A stretch of 5,295 nucleotides of DNA. Source: Bacillota bacterium (GTDB taxonomy: Bacteria > Bacillota > Clostridia > Christensenellales > CAG-138). A model generated the notes under the pieces. The model saw only the letters and a program-made list of their open reading frames with translations, was not told where the DNA came from and did not search any database. The stretch spans positions 1 to 5,295 of the forward strand of contig JAFABA010000015.1 of the NCBI GenBank assembly GCA_023426265.1. The letters are read 5' to 3'. Positions 1 through 5,295 of this stretch are shown piece by piece. A program made the position numbers and the translations under genes. How positions within the stretch are numbered: position 1 is the first letter of the stretch; each line of letters begins with the position of its first letter.

Positions 1-205
1 GGGAAAGGGGATAGGCAAGCGATACCCCGGCAAGGGCAGTGTCGTTTACGAACTGTCCCACAAAAATGGCGTCCAGCACAGCATTGAAACCGTACAGCAC
101 CATTGCTACCACGGCGGGCCATGAAAGCTGGGCCATGACCTTCCACAGTCTCCCGGTCAGTATGAATTGTTTTTGTTGTTCCTTTGCGCTGATCGCTTCA
201 CTCAT
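1..205 (-). CDS. MATE-family multidrug/toxin efflux transporter, N-terminal fragment
   Basis: This is the first 68 codons of a gene that runs off the left edge; a complete MATE protein is about 440-460 residues. MATE proteins are 12-helix inner-membrane antiporters that expel organic cations, drugs or metabolites using Na+ or H+ gradients. The visible part has a short polar, lysine- and glutamine-rich N-terminus (about residues 1-18), then helix 1 beginning near WKVMAQLSWPAVVAM (21-35). Next comes the MATE-like stretch LDAIFVGQFV (44-53) and ALAGVSLAYPLS (57-68), which matches the usual pattern of Asp followed by FVG and then the ALA..SLA.P segment of helix 2. The start is the ATG at 205-203, with GGAGG at 216-212 and a 6-nt spacer, a near-ideal site. 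It begins 1 bp after the methyltransferase stop codon, so translation is probably coupled. The substrate cannot be told from this fragment. The family call is fairly secure; the gene is cut only by the window edge and shows no damage. Confidence 0.85.
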   Translation of the reverse strand, partial: MSEAISAKEQQKQFILTGRLWKVMAQLSWPAVVAMVLYGFNAVLDAIFVGQFVNDTALAGVSLAYPLS

Positions 206-217
206 ATTATTCCTCCC
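206..217 (-). promoter_or_regulatory. Ribosome binding site of the MATE gene, inside the methyltransferase 3' end
   Basis: On the minus strand GGGAGG (217-212) lies inside the last codons of the methyltransferase, followed by its TAA stop (209-207), one base, and the MATE ATG. The 6-nt spacer is optimal. Ribosomes terminating on the methyltransferase would end on top of this site, which is the classic layout for translational coupling. Confidence 0.8.
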
Positions 218-851
218 TCTTGCGCGTCCGAAGCGGACCCGCTGTCTTTTCGGCAACGATGCAGAGCCGCCCCTTTCCTTGCATATCGTTGACCGTAACG
301 GCAAACCCGGCATCGGTCAGCAGCCGCACAAGCTCGCTGCCGCTGTAAATCCGCATGCCGTCGATCCTTTCGGTCCAGGTTTCATCGGCCGGGTCGCCGG
401 CTTCATTGCAAATAAGAAAGCTGCCGCCCGGCTTGAGCACACGTGAAACCTCTCTGAAGTCGCTTGAAATATCCGGCCAGAAATATACGGTCTCAAAGGC
501 TGTGACGACGTCAAAGCTGCCGCCGCCATACGGCAGTCGGCTCACCGAGCCTTGGCGTACATTGCATCGCTTTCCCAGGTCGGCGCGGTTCTTTTTCCGG
601 CTGGCCGCAACGCTCTGCTCCGAATAGTCGATCCCTTCCACATACCCCTGCGGGCACATGGCAAGCAGCCTTTTGATATTCGCGCCTCCGCCACAGCCGA
701 CATCCAGTACGCGGGTGTCATTGCCTGCGCGAAGATGCGAAAGGCCCCATTTGCTGATATTGGAATGGCCGAAATTCATGCTTGCCAGCATCAGCCTTCC
801 CACAAAGCCTTCGGGCTTTCGGCAGTTTTGAAAAAACTTCTTGATCATCAT
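207..851 (-). CDS. Class I SAM-dependent methyltransferase (Methyltransf_11/25-like)
   Basis: A 214-residue cytosolic methyltransferase with a Rossmann-like fold that transfers a methyl group from S-adenosylmethionine to an unknown acceptor, probably a small molecule. Motif I is VLDVGCGGGANI (48-59), the glycine-rich SAM loop. The acidic ribose-binding residue is Asp75 in GIDYSEQS, motif IV is SFDVVTAFETVYFW (112-125), and VLKPGGSFLI (138-147) is the usual post-core strand. The N-terminal KPEGFVGRLMLASMNFGHS (12-30) resembles a lead-in I recall from Firmicutes methyltransferases of this type. The C-terminus ends in a basic tail (RTRKREE). Two ATGs lie in tandem at 851 and 848; AAGGAG (861-856) is 4 nt from the first and 7 nt from the second, so the second could equally be the true start, costing one Met. 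The gene follows ABC half 2 after a 148-bp gap and abuts the MATE gene. The acceptor is unknown; no rRNA, tRNA, quinone or DNA specificity motif is visible. Confidence 0.87.
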   Translation of the reverse strand: MMIKKFFQNCRKPEGFVGRLMLASMNFGHSNISKWGLSHLRAGNDTRVLDVGCGGGANIKRLLAMCPQGYVEGIDYSEQSVAASRKKNRADLGKRCNVRQGSVSRLPYGGGSFDVVTAFETVYFWPDISSDFREVSRVLKPGGSFLICNEAGDPADETWTERIDGMRIYSGSELVRLLTDAGFAVTVNDMQGKGRLCIVAEKTAGPLRTRKREE

Positions 852-855
852 TCTT

Positions 856-861
856 CTCCTT
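856..861 (-). promoter_or_regulatory. Ribosome binding site of the methyltransferase gene
   Basis: AAGGAG on the minus strand, 4 nt before the ATG at 851 and 7 nt before the in-frame ATG at 848. It supports translation starting here, and the spacing slightly favours the second ATG. Confidence 0.7.
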
Positions 862-967
862 GGACTAACGCAGATAATTTCCTGCTTTCATATGGTGTGT
901 CCCGGCGATTGTTTTAAGCGGCGGGCAATTACGATGACCATCGGGCTGCGGATCAGCAATTCCGGGA

Positions 968-993
968 GGTTTCTTCCTATTCGGAAAAGAACC
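968..993 (-). terminator. Imperfect hairpin just after ABC half 2, possible weak terminator or mRNA-end element
   Basis: On the minus strand the arms GGTTCTTTTCC (993-983) and GGAAGAAACC (977-968) pair over 10 positions with one bulged C and one G-U pair, around the 5-nt loop GAATA. It begins 6 nt after the TAG stop of ABC half 2. No U-run follows (the next bases are TCCCGG), so it does not fit a standard Rho-independent terminator. It may instead protect the 3' end of the ABC message or reduce read-through into the methyltransferase gene. Confidence 0.35.
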
Positions 994-999
994 GGCAAC

Positions 1000-2748
1000 C
1001 TATACTTCTGCGTCCGAGCGGATCTTCCAGCTTTTCGCCTGTTGGCGGCGCTGCCAGAGGTTTTTGTACTGTCCCTCCTTGGCGAGAAGCTCCTCATGTG
1101 TGCCCCGATCGACGATACGCCCGTCATCGATGACCAGAATCTGGTCGGCCCGCTTGATGGTGGAAAGCCTGTGCGCGATGATAATCAGCGTTTTATCACG
1201 GACGAGCTCGTTGATGGCTTCCTGAATGTATTTTTCATTATCCGGGTCGACGCTTGCCGTTGCCTCATCCAGCAGGACAATCGGCGCGTCCTTGAGGATG
1301 GCGCGGGCAATGGATATCCTCTGCTTTTCACCGCCTGAAAGCGTTGAGCCGCCCTCGCCGATCACCGTGTCATATCCGTCCGGCAGCGCCTCGATAAAGT
1401 CGTGGCAGCGTGCCTTTTTCGCGGCGGCGACAATCTCCTCACGGGTGGCATCCGGGCTTCCAAAACGAATATTATTTTCAATCGTGTCGCGGAACAAATA
1501 TACCCGCTGAAATACCATGCTGACATAACGCAGCAGGCTGTCGCAGGTCATTTCCCGGACATCAACCCCGCCGATTTTTATTGCACCTTTTTGCGCGTCC
1601 CAGAACCGCACGATCAAATTGGCGATAGTGGTTTTCCCGGAGCCGGATGCGCCGACAAGCGCCGTCATGCTCCGTTCCTTTGCGGTGAAAGTAATGTTTT
1701 TCAGCGTTTCTTTGTCTTCATAGCTGAAGGTGACGTTCTCAAAAGTGATATCGAAGGAATTCGGCGTTATATCTTTGCCGTCCGCGTCGATGATCGGAAC
1801 CTCCTTTAGCTTCTCGTAGCGGTCCAGCCCTGCCTCCATCACGCGCATCATAGCCGCGCCGGTGGCAAGACCCATCGCGGGCTGATAAATCCGGAAAATG
1901 AACAGCACGACCATCACCACAACAGGCAAACCCATTTCACCGTTGAAGAACTGCCAGAACGAGAGGAACAGAACCGCCGCAATGGCGAACGCATAGCAGT
2001 GCAGATAGCGCGTGACGGGCTTCACCATGTTGTGTTCAAATTCAATCGCATGGCGGCGGTTATCGTCTATCGCGCCGTCGATGCGTTTGGCAGCGCTTCC
2101 CGACATGCGCAGCGCTTTGATTACCGAAATCCCCTCCGTGTATTCCAGGACGGCTCCCGTGGTTTTTGCCGCTTCCTCCTGCCGGATTTTCGCCTGACGC
2201 TTGGTCACCTTCTCCATGGCATGAAACGCCACCAACGCGAGAGCACAGCCGACGATGGAGGCGACCGCCACGCGCCAGTCCACCCACAGCAGAAAAGCGC
2301 AAGCAAGGACGATGGAGATCAGCCCTGATATCACATCGTCAAGCTTCATCATGCCGTGGTCCTCCGCAAAGCTCAGGTCGCCGGTAATGACGCTGGTCAC
2401 ATTGCCGATGTTACCGTCAGTAAAGTAACTCATCGGAAACCGCTTGAATAAATCACCGATCTTCACCCGTTCGCGGGCGGCTACCCGGCAGGCCGCGTCA
2501 CCTTGCAGCCGCACGAAGCTATAGCGCAGGACCCACCGAACGGCAAGAGATACAAGAACCATGAAAAACACCGTCCAGGCGTACCCGGATGTGAGGATGC
2601 CGTCGGTAATTTTGATGATCACCAGCAACGCTGCGTAAACCGGGAAGTTGGCTAATATGCCCTCCACAAAGCTGATGACGGCGGCCACTTTCAGCTTCCA
2701 GGCGTCCCTGCCGGAAAAGCGCAACAGGCGCGAGATGAATTTAAGCAT
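1000..2748 (-). CDS. Heterodimeric ABC transporter half-subunit 2 (exporter-fold permease fused to ATPase)
   Basis: A 582-residue inner-membrane half-transporter: an ABC transmembrane domain (about 1-310) followed by an ATPase domain (about 333-582). Hydrophobic helices fall near 20-46, 57-75, 136-155, 158-176, 250-268 and 272-296. ATPase motifs are intact: A-loop Tyr343, Walker A GASGSGKTT (366-374), Q-loop Gln414, signature LSGGE (470-474, with Glu in place of the usual Gln), Walker B IVLLDE (490-495) with catalytic Glu495, D-loop SVD (499-501) and H-loop His526. The ATG at 2748 is chosen because AGGAGG (2762-2757) stands 8 nt ahead; a GTG at 2757 overlaps that site and cannot use it. The gene overlaps the end of half-subunit 1 by 8 bp, strongly implying a heterodimer. 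The fold is shared by drug exporters and by the siderophore importers YbtP/YbtQ and IrtA/IrtB; the NikA-like neighbour makes metal-chelate transport plausible, but direction and substrate are inference. Confidence 0.9.
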   Translation of the reverse strand: MLKFISRLLRFSGRDAWKLKVAAVISFVEGILANFPVYAALLVIIKITDGILTSGYAWTVFFMVLVSLAVRWVLRYSFVRLQGDAACRVAARERVKIGDLFKRFPMSYFTDGNIGNVTSVITGDLSFAEDHGMMKLDDVISGLISIVLACAFLLWVDWRVAVASIVGCALALVAFHAMEKVTKRQAKIRQEEAAKTTGAVLEYTEGISVIKALRMSGSAAKRIDGAIDDNRRHAIEFEHNMVKPVTRYLHCYAFAIAAVLFLSFWQFFNGEMGLPVVVMVVLFIFRIYQPAMGLATGAAMMRVMEAGLDRYEKLKEVPIIDADGKDITPNSFDITFENVTFSYEDKETLKNITFTAKERSMTALVGASGSGKTTIANLIVRFWDAQKGAIKIGGVDVREMTCDSLLRYVSMVFQRVYLFRDTIENNIRFGSPDATREEIVAAAKKARCHDFIEALPDGYDTVIGEGGSTLSGGEKQRISIARAILKDAPIVLLDEATASVDPDNEKYIQEAINELVRDKTLIIIAHRLSTIKRADQILVIDDGRIVDRGTHEELLAKEGQYKNLWQRRQQAKSWKIRSDAEV

Positions 2749-2762
2749 ATTGGACACCTCCT
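2741..2762 (-). promoter_or_regulatory. Start region of ABC half 2: ribosome binding site and 8-bp stop/start overlap
   Basis: AGGAGG (2762-2757) precedes the ATG (2748-2746) by 8 nt and lies within the last codons of ABC half 1. The shared 8 bases ATGCTTAA contain both the start of half 2 and the TAA stop (2743-2741) of half 1. This arrangement usually keeps two subunits in equal amounts by translational coupling. Confidence 0.8.
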
Positions 2763-4486
2763 ATATCCCAGTCCATGGACTCCATATGCGCGTCCCATAG
2801 CTTTTTGTACAGCGGGGAGCGCGCGAGCAGTTCCGCGTGTTTCCCCTGATCCGCCACATGCCCGTTTTCCAGCAGGACGATATTGTCGGCCTCCATGATC
2901 GTCGACAGCCGGTGCGCCACGATGATGACGGTCTTGCCCGCGATCAGCCTTGAGAGAGCTTCCTGTATTTTGTCCTCGTTTTCGGGGTCGGCAAAGCTCG
3001 TGGCCTCGTCGAGGATGACAACCGGCGCGTTTTTCAGCATGGCGCGGGCGATGCAGATCCGCTGCTTCTGGCCGCCGGACAGCTTGTCGCCCGAGGAGCC
3101 GACGACCGTATGGTAGCTGTCCGCCATTTCCTGAATAAACTCGTGGCACTGGGCAAGCTTTGCCATTTCGATGACTTCCTCGTCGGTAGCGCTCGGCTTT
3201 GCGAAGCGTATGTTCTCCATCACCGAGGCGTTGAACAGGAAATTATCTTGGGAAACATAGCTGATTTTGTCCATCAGCGCATCGGACTTAATATCACGGA
3301 TATCCGTGCCGCCAATTTTCACAGCGCCCTCCTGCACGTCCCAAAAGCGCATGACAAGTTTTGCCAGCGTACTTTTCCCCGCGCCGGATTCGCCGATTAA
3401 AGCAGTAACAGAGTTCCCAGGCATAGACAGCGACAGGTTTTTGATGACGTCAGTATCGCCGTAGGAGAAGGTGACGTTTTCAAAGGCGACGTCATGCCGC
3501 TGGGGCGCGGGCTTTGTCCCCTCCGGCATATCGGGGATTTCAAACATCCCTTCGATTCTGGCAGCCTTGTATTTTAGTTGCGGAAACTGCGGGATAAAAT
3601 TGATCAGCCGCATAGCCGGTATGCCGACGCTCATTCCCAGCAGCAACGACAGCACGAAGGTGGACAGCGTCAGCGTCCCGCCGAGGTACAGCCAAATCCC
3701 TACAGGCAGCATCACGAGCAGTGCGGCGGGAAGCAGGATGATGTAGCTTGTCATATAGGTAAAGGAAGCCTTGTACCACGCGATAGTCTTATCGCGGTAA
3801 TCTTCGGTCGCGGCGCTGTACTTTTTGAAGGAGCGGCTCTGCTGCCCGAATACCTTGATGACCTCCATACCGGAGATGTACTCAATAATCGTACTCGTCA
3901 TTTTTTCGTTGGCGGCGTACCACGAGTTCATACGCTTGAACCCGTCCACCATCATAAGCATCACCGGGATCATCCCGAGGATAATCGTAGCCAGCGCCGC
4001 AAGCGCCATGCGCCAATCCACAACAAACATCGTGAGCAGCACGATTCCGAAGGTAAACAGATTTGCAAATCCCTCCGGTATGGCGTGGGCGAGGATCAGC
4101 TCCATTTCCTCGATGTTTTCCACAAAGTTTTTCTTTGCCGCACCCGTACCATAGGCCTGCACATCACCCATGGACATTTTCAGCATTTTGTCGGCCACGC
4201 GGCGGCGCATTCCGGCGAGCGTATGGTACGCGAGCTTATGTGACGCGTCAAGTCCCATACCGTTCAGCTGATTTTTCAGCACCAAACAAACGAATATTCC
4301 TGCTGCCATAGAAAGCAGCCAAGGCAGAGAGGGGATACTATCTCCCAAGAATCCATTCAGCACCAAACTCACGATAAAGAACGGCACGACCGAAAACAGC
4401 ACCGACAAGGTCAAAAAGAGAATGGCCTTGGTCATAAGCGGTTTTTTGTCGCCCGCATAGGACAATACGCGTAAGTAATCTTTCAT
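2741..4486 (-). CDS. Heterodimeric ABC transporter half-subunit 1 (exporter-fold permease fused to ATPase)
   Basis: A 581-residue inner-membrane half-transporter with a six-helix membrane domain (helices near 19-45, 53-72, 135-156, 160-181, 243-266, 272-295) and a C-terminal ATPase (about 333-581). Visible motifs are A-loop Tyr342, Walker A GESGAGKST (365-373), Q-loop Gln413, signature LSGGQ (469-473), Walker B VVILDE (489-494) with catalytic Glu494, and H-loop His525. The D-loop reads SFAD (497-500) rather than the common SALD. It ends in a short tail after WDIG. The ATG at 4486 is chosen because AAAGGAG (4497-4491) precedes it by 4 nt; an in-frame TTG at 4534 has no such site and would add 16 residues unlike a membrane-domain start. 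It lies 134 bp after the NikA-like gene and overlaps half-subunit 2 by 8 bp. It could be a drug or metallophore exporter, or a YbtQ/IrtB-like importer; the sequence alone does not decide. Confidence 0.9.
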   Translation of the reverse strand: MKDYLRVLSYAGDKKPLMTKAILFLTLSVLFSVVPFFIVSLVLNGFLGDSIPSLPWLLSMAAGIFVCLVLKNQLNGMGLDASHKLAYHTLAGMRRRVADKMLKMSMGDVQAYGTGAAKKNFVENIEEMELILAHAIPEGFANLFTFGIVLLTMFVVDWRMALAALATIILGMIPVMLMMVDGFKRMNSWYAANEKMTSTIIEYISGMEVIKVFGQQSRSFKKYSAATEDYRDKTIAWYKASFTYMTSYIILLPAALLVMLPVGIWLYLGGTLTLSTFVLSLLLGMSVGIPAMRLINFIPQFPQLKYKAARIEGMFEIPDMPEGTKPAPQRHDVAFENVTFSYGDTDVIKNLSLSMPGNSVTALIGESGAGKSTLAKLVMRFWDVQEGAVKIGGTDIRDIKSDALMDKISYVSQDNFLFNASVMENIRFAKPSATDEEVIEMAKLAQCHEFIQEMADSYHTVVGSSGDKLSGGQKQRICIARAMLKNAPVVILDEATSFADPENEDKIQEALSRLIAGKTVIIVAHRLSTIMEADNIVLLENGHVADQGKHAELLARSPLYKKLWDAHMESMDWDIGGVQYA

Positions 4487-4490
4487 AATG

Positions 4491-4497
4491 CTCCTTT
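4491..4497 (-). promoter_or_regulatory. Ribosome binding site of ABC half 1
   Basis: AAAGGAG on the minus strand, 4 nt before the ATG at 4486. It fixes the start of the ABC gene and argues against the upstream TTG at 4534. Confidence 0.75.
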
Positions 4498-4530
4498 CTT
4501 TGGGTAACCCCGAATGCCCGAAGTGATTCT

Positions 4531-4547
4531 CCAACTAGACCGGTTGG
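4531..4547. promoter_or_regulatory. 17-bp imperfect palindrome, possible operator
   Basis: The plus strand reads CCAACTAGACCGGTTGG: perfect 5-bp arms CCAAC/GTTGG around a 7-bp centre. It lies 45 bp upstream of the ABC half 1 start, where a repressor or activator site could sit. The octamer GGTTGGCG at 4542-4549 recurs at 4579-4586. Just closer to the gene, CCCGAA is repeated at 4509-4514 and 4517-4522. No clear -35/-10 pair was found nearby, so this is a candidate only. Confidence 0.25.
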
Positions 4548-4582
4548 CGAGTATTGAATTGGATGAAACCGCCTTATTGGTT

Positions 4583-4608
4583 GGCGCGGGCAGAAATCCG
4601 CCCGCGCC
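4583..4608 (-). terminator. Perfect 9-bp GC-rich hairpin after the NikA-like gene, without a T-run
   Basis: On the minus strand GGCGCGGGC (4608-4600), the 8-nt loop GGATTTCT, and GCCCGCGCC (4591-4583) form a perfect stem with all nine pairs G-C. It begins 12 nt after the solute-binding protein stop codon. The bases that follow are AACCAATAAGG, with no U-run in either direction, so strong intrinsic termination is unlikely. The position suits a 3'-end stabiliser or partial attenuator that keeps the abundant solute-binding protein message above that of the downstream ABC genes, a pattern known in binding-protein transport operons. The function is inferred. Confidence 0.5.
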
Positions 4609-4620
4609 GGTAATGCCTTG

Positions 4621-5295
4621 TTATTTTAACTTGACAGACGCAACCGCGACGTTGGCGGGCTGTCCGTTGAATGTGTAACTGTCAATTTTTGTACCGTTGT
4701 ACACGGCCAGTTCCTTGGTGTATGAAATCGGGAGGAGTATGGCCTTATCGTTCACCTCTGTCAAAATAAGCTGGTAAGTCTGCCGGATTTTGTTTTCATC
4801 CGCGGTGGCATTGAGTTCCCGCAGGATATCGTTGCCGTTTTCAACGAGGGAAAGCGCCTGTGCCGCCACAAAGTCGGTCTGCAAATCGGAATTCATGTTG
4901 GTGATAAAGGTATAGGGATCGTAGGAAATGCCGTATCCCCTATTAAGTGCGATATCGAAGTCGTTTTTCATGGTTTCGGCATAATAGTCCAGCATTTCCA
5001 TGCCCCGGACCTTGATATCCATACCGATTTCCTTGAGCTGCGCGGATATGGCCAGCGCCAGGTCGTCGATCATGGCGGTGCCTGTCATATAAATGATCTC
5101 GCCCTCCAGGCGGGCGCCGTCTTTTTCGCGGATGCCGTCTCCATCGGTGTCCTTCCAGCCCGCTTCCTCAAGAAGAGAGGCGGCCTTCTGCTTGTCATAG
5201 TCGTGCGGCGTCAGCTCGATGTCACAATAGGGCATGGACGCATCGAAAAGACTGTCGGCCTTTGTTTCTATCCCAGAGAACATGCTCGTGCAGAT
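4621..5295 (-). CDS. NikA/CntA-like nickel or metallophore ABC transporter solute-binding protein, C-terminal part
   Basis: The last 224 residues of a cluster C (peptide/nickel, SBP_bac_5) solute-binding protein, open at the right edge; full-length members are about 500-540 residues, so the lipoprotein signal and N-terminal half are not seen. Such proteins sit outside the membrane and deliver ligand to a NikBC/OppBC-type permease. By remembered comparison with E. coli NikA, several stretches line up: GIETKADSLFDASMPY (8-23) with GTETPADTLFATNVPY, DYDKQKAASLLEEAGW (32-47), SYDPYTF (124-130) with PYDPHAF, and LLPISY (187-192). Residues lining up with NikA Trp398 and His416 are Tyr121 and Gln139 here, so the metal site differs. 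DTDGDGIREK (49-58) is a loop common in Firmicutes members and need not bind calcium. An internal Met at 5283 is not the start, since the frame stays open upstream with homologous residues. The alternative is a dipeptide/oligopeptide-binding protein, but the resemblance to NikA is closer. Confidence 0.82.
   Translation of the reverse strand: MCTSMFSGIETKADSLFDASMPYCDIELTPHDYDKQKAASLLEEAGWKDTDGDGIREKDGARLEGEIIYMTGTAMIDDLALAISAQLKEIGMDIKVRGMEMLDYYAETMKNDFDIALNRGYGISYDPYTFITNMNSDLQTDFVAAQALSLVENGNDILRELNATADENKIRQTYQLILTEVNDKAILLPISYTKELAVYNGTKIDSYTFNGQPANVAVASVKLK

Larger units (their letters stand above)
852..999 (-). other. 148-bp intergenic gap between ABC half 2 and the methyltransferase
   Basis: No convincing gene is seen here. 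It holds the hairpin at 968-993 and a 12-bp inverted repeat CGATGGTCATCG (943-932). A weak promoter-like pair is also present: TTAAAA, then 17 nt, then CATATG (about 916-888), matching the -35 consensus at 4 of 6 positions and the -10 at only 3 of 6. An open frame from inside the ABC gene runs to a stop at 888, but it has no start with a ribosome binding site. The gap may let the methyltransferase-MATE pair be transcribed separately, but no strong promoter can be pointed to. Confidence 0.45.

Noticed and set aside
888..916. TTAAAA-17-CATATG as a promoter for the methyltransferase
   Set aside because: The -10 box matches consensus at only 3 of 6 positions and lacks an extended TGn motif, so it is too weak to annotate as a feature of its own.
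841..1338. A 165-codon open frame on the plus strand
   Set aside because: It is antisense to the end of ABC half 2 and the gap, with no ribosome binding site or recognisable domain.
2749..2757. GTG at 2757 as the start of ABC half 2
   Set aside because: The GTG overlaps the last G of AGGAGG and has no usable ribosome binding site of its own; the ATG at 2748 is 8 nt after AGGAGG.
2691..3149. A 152-codon minus-strand open frame within the ABC genes
   Set aside because: It is an out-of-frame reading of the ATPase domain of half 1, whose own frame carries all expected motifs.
3578..4243. A 221-codon open frame on the plus strand
   Set aside because: It is fully antisense to ABC half 1, and its product is rich in His, Arg and Gln with low-complexity character, typical of a shadow of a GC-rich gene.
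4487..4534. TTG at 4534 as the start of ABC half 1
   Set aside because: No ribosome binding site precedes it, and the 16 added residues do not look like the start of an ABC half-transporter. The ATG at 4486 has AAAGGAG in place.
5122..5151. DTDGDGIREK stretch as a calcium-binding EF-hand
   Set aside because: This loop is common in Firmicutes peptide/nickel-type binding proteins, and there is no flanking helix-loop-helix pair to support an EF-hand.

Overview
The window reads as a piece of a Gram-positive, probably clostridial (Firmicutes), chromosome. This rests on a moderately GC-rich composition judged by eye, strong GGAGG-type ribosome binding sites, tightly packed same-strand genes, and protein styles typical of anaerobic Firmicutes (for example the DTDGDGIREK stretch in the solute-binding protein). 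No species can be named from this sequence. There are no RNA genes, insertion sequences, CRISPR arrays or phage genes.

All five genes lie on the minus strand, so the transcribed order runs right to left. (1) 5295-4621: the C-terminal 224 residues of a NikA/CntA-like nickel or metallophore solute-binding protein, with its start outside the window. (2) A 134-bp gap with a perfect 9-bp GC-rich hairpin and no T-run. (3) 4486-2741: ABC transporter half-subunit 1 (fused membrane domain and ATPase). (4) 2748-1000: ABC half-subunit 2, overlapping the first by 8 bp. (5) A 148-bp gap with an imperfect hairpin and no convincing gene. (6) 851-207: a class I SAM-dependent methyltransferase. (7) 205-1: the N-terminal 68 residues of a MATE-family efflux transporter, starting 1 bp after the methyltransferase stop codon and running off the left edge.

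The genes look like one operon or two closely linked ones. The ABC halves almost certainly form a heterodimer, and the methyltransferase and MATE genes are probably translationally coupled. A working model (inference) is a metal-chelate handling locus: the NikA-like protein captures a metal or metal-chelator complex outside the cell, a Nik/Opp-type permease presumably lies upstream out of view, and the exporter-fold ABC pair, MATE pump and methyltransferase move or modify a chelator or a related small molecule. The known precedents are NikA (nickel), CntA (staphylopine-metal), and the exporter-fold siderophore importers YbtPQ and IrtAB. The sequence does not prove the substrate or the direction of transport.
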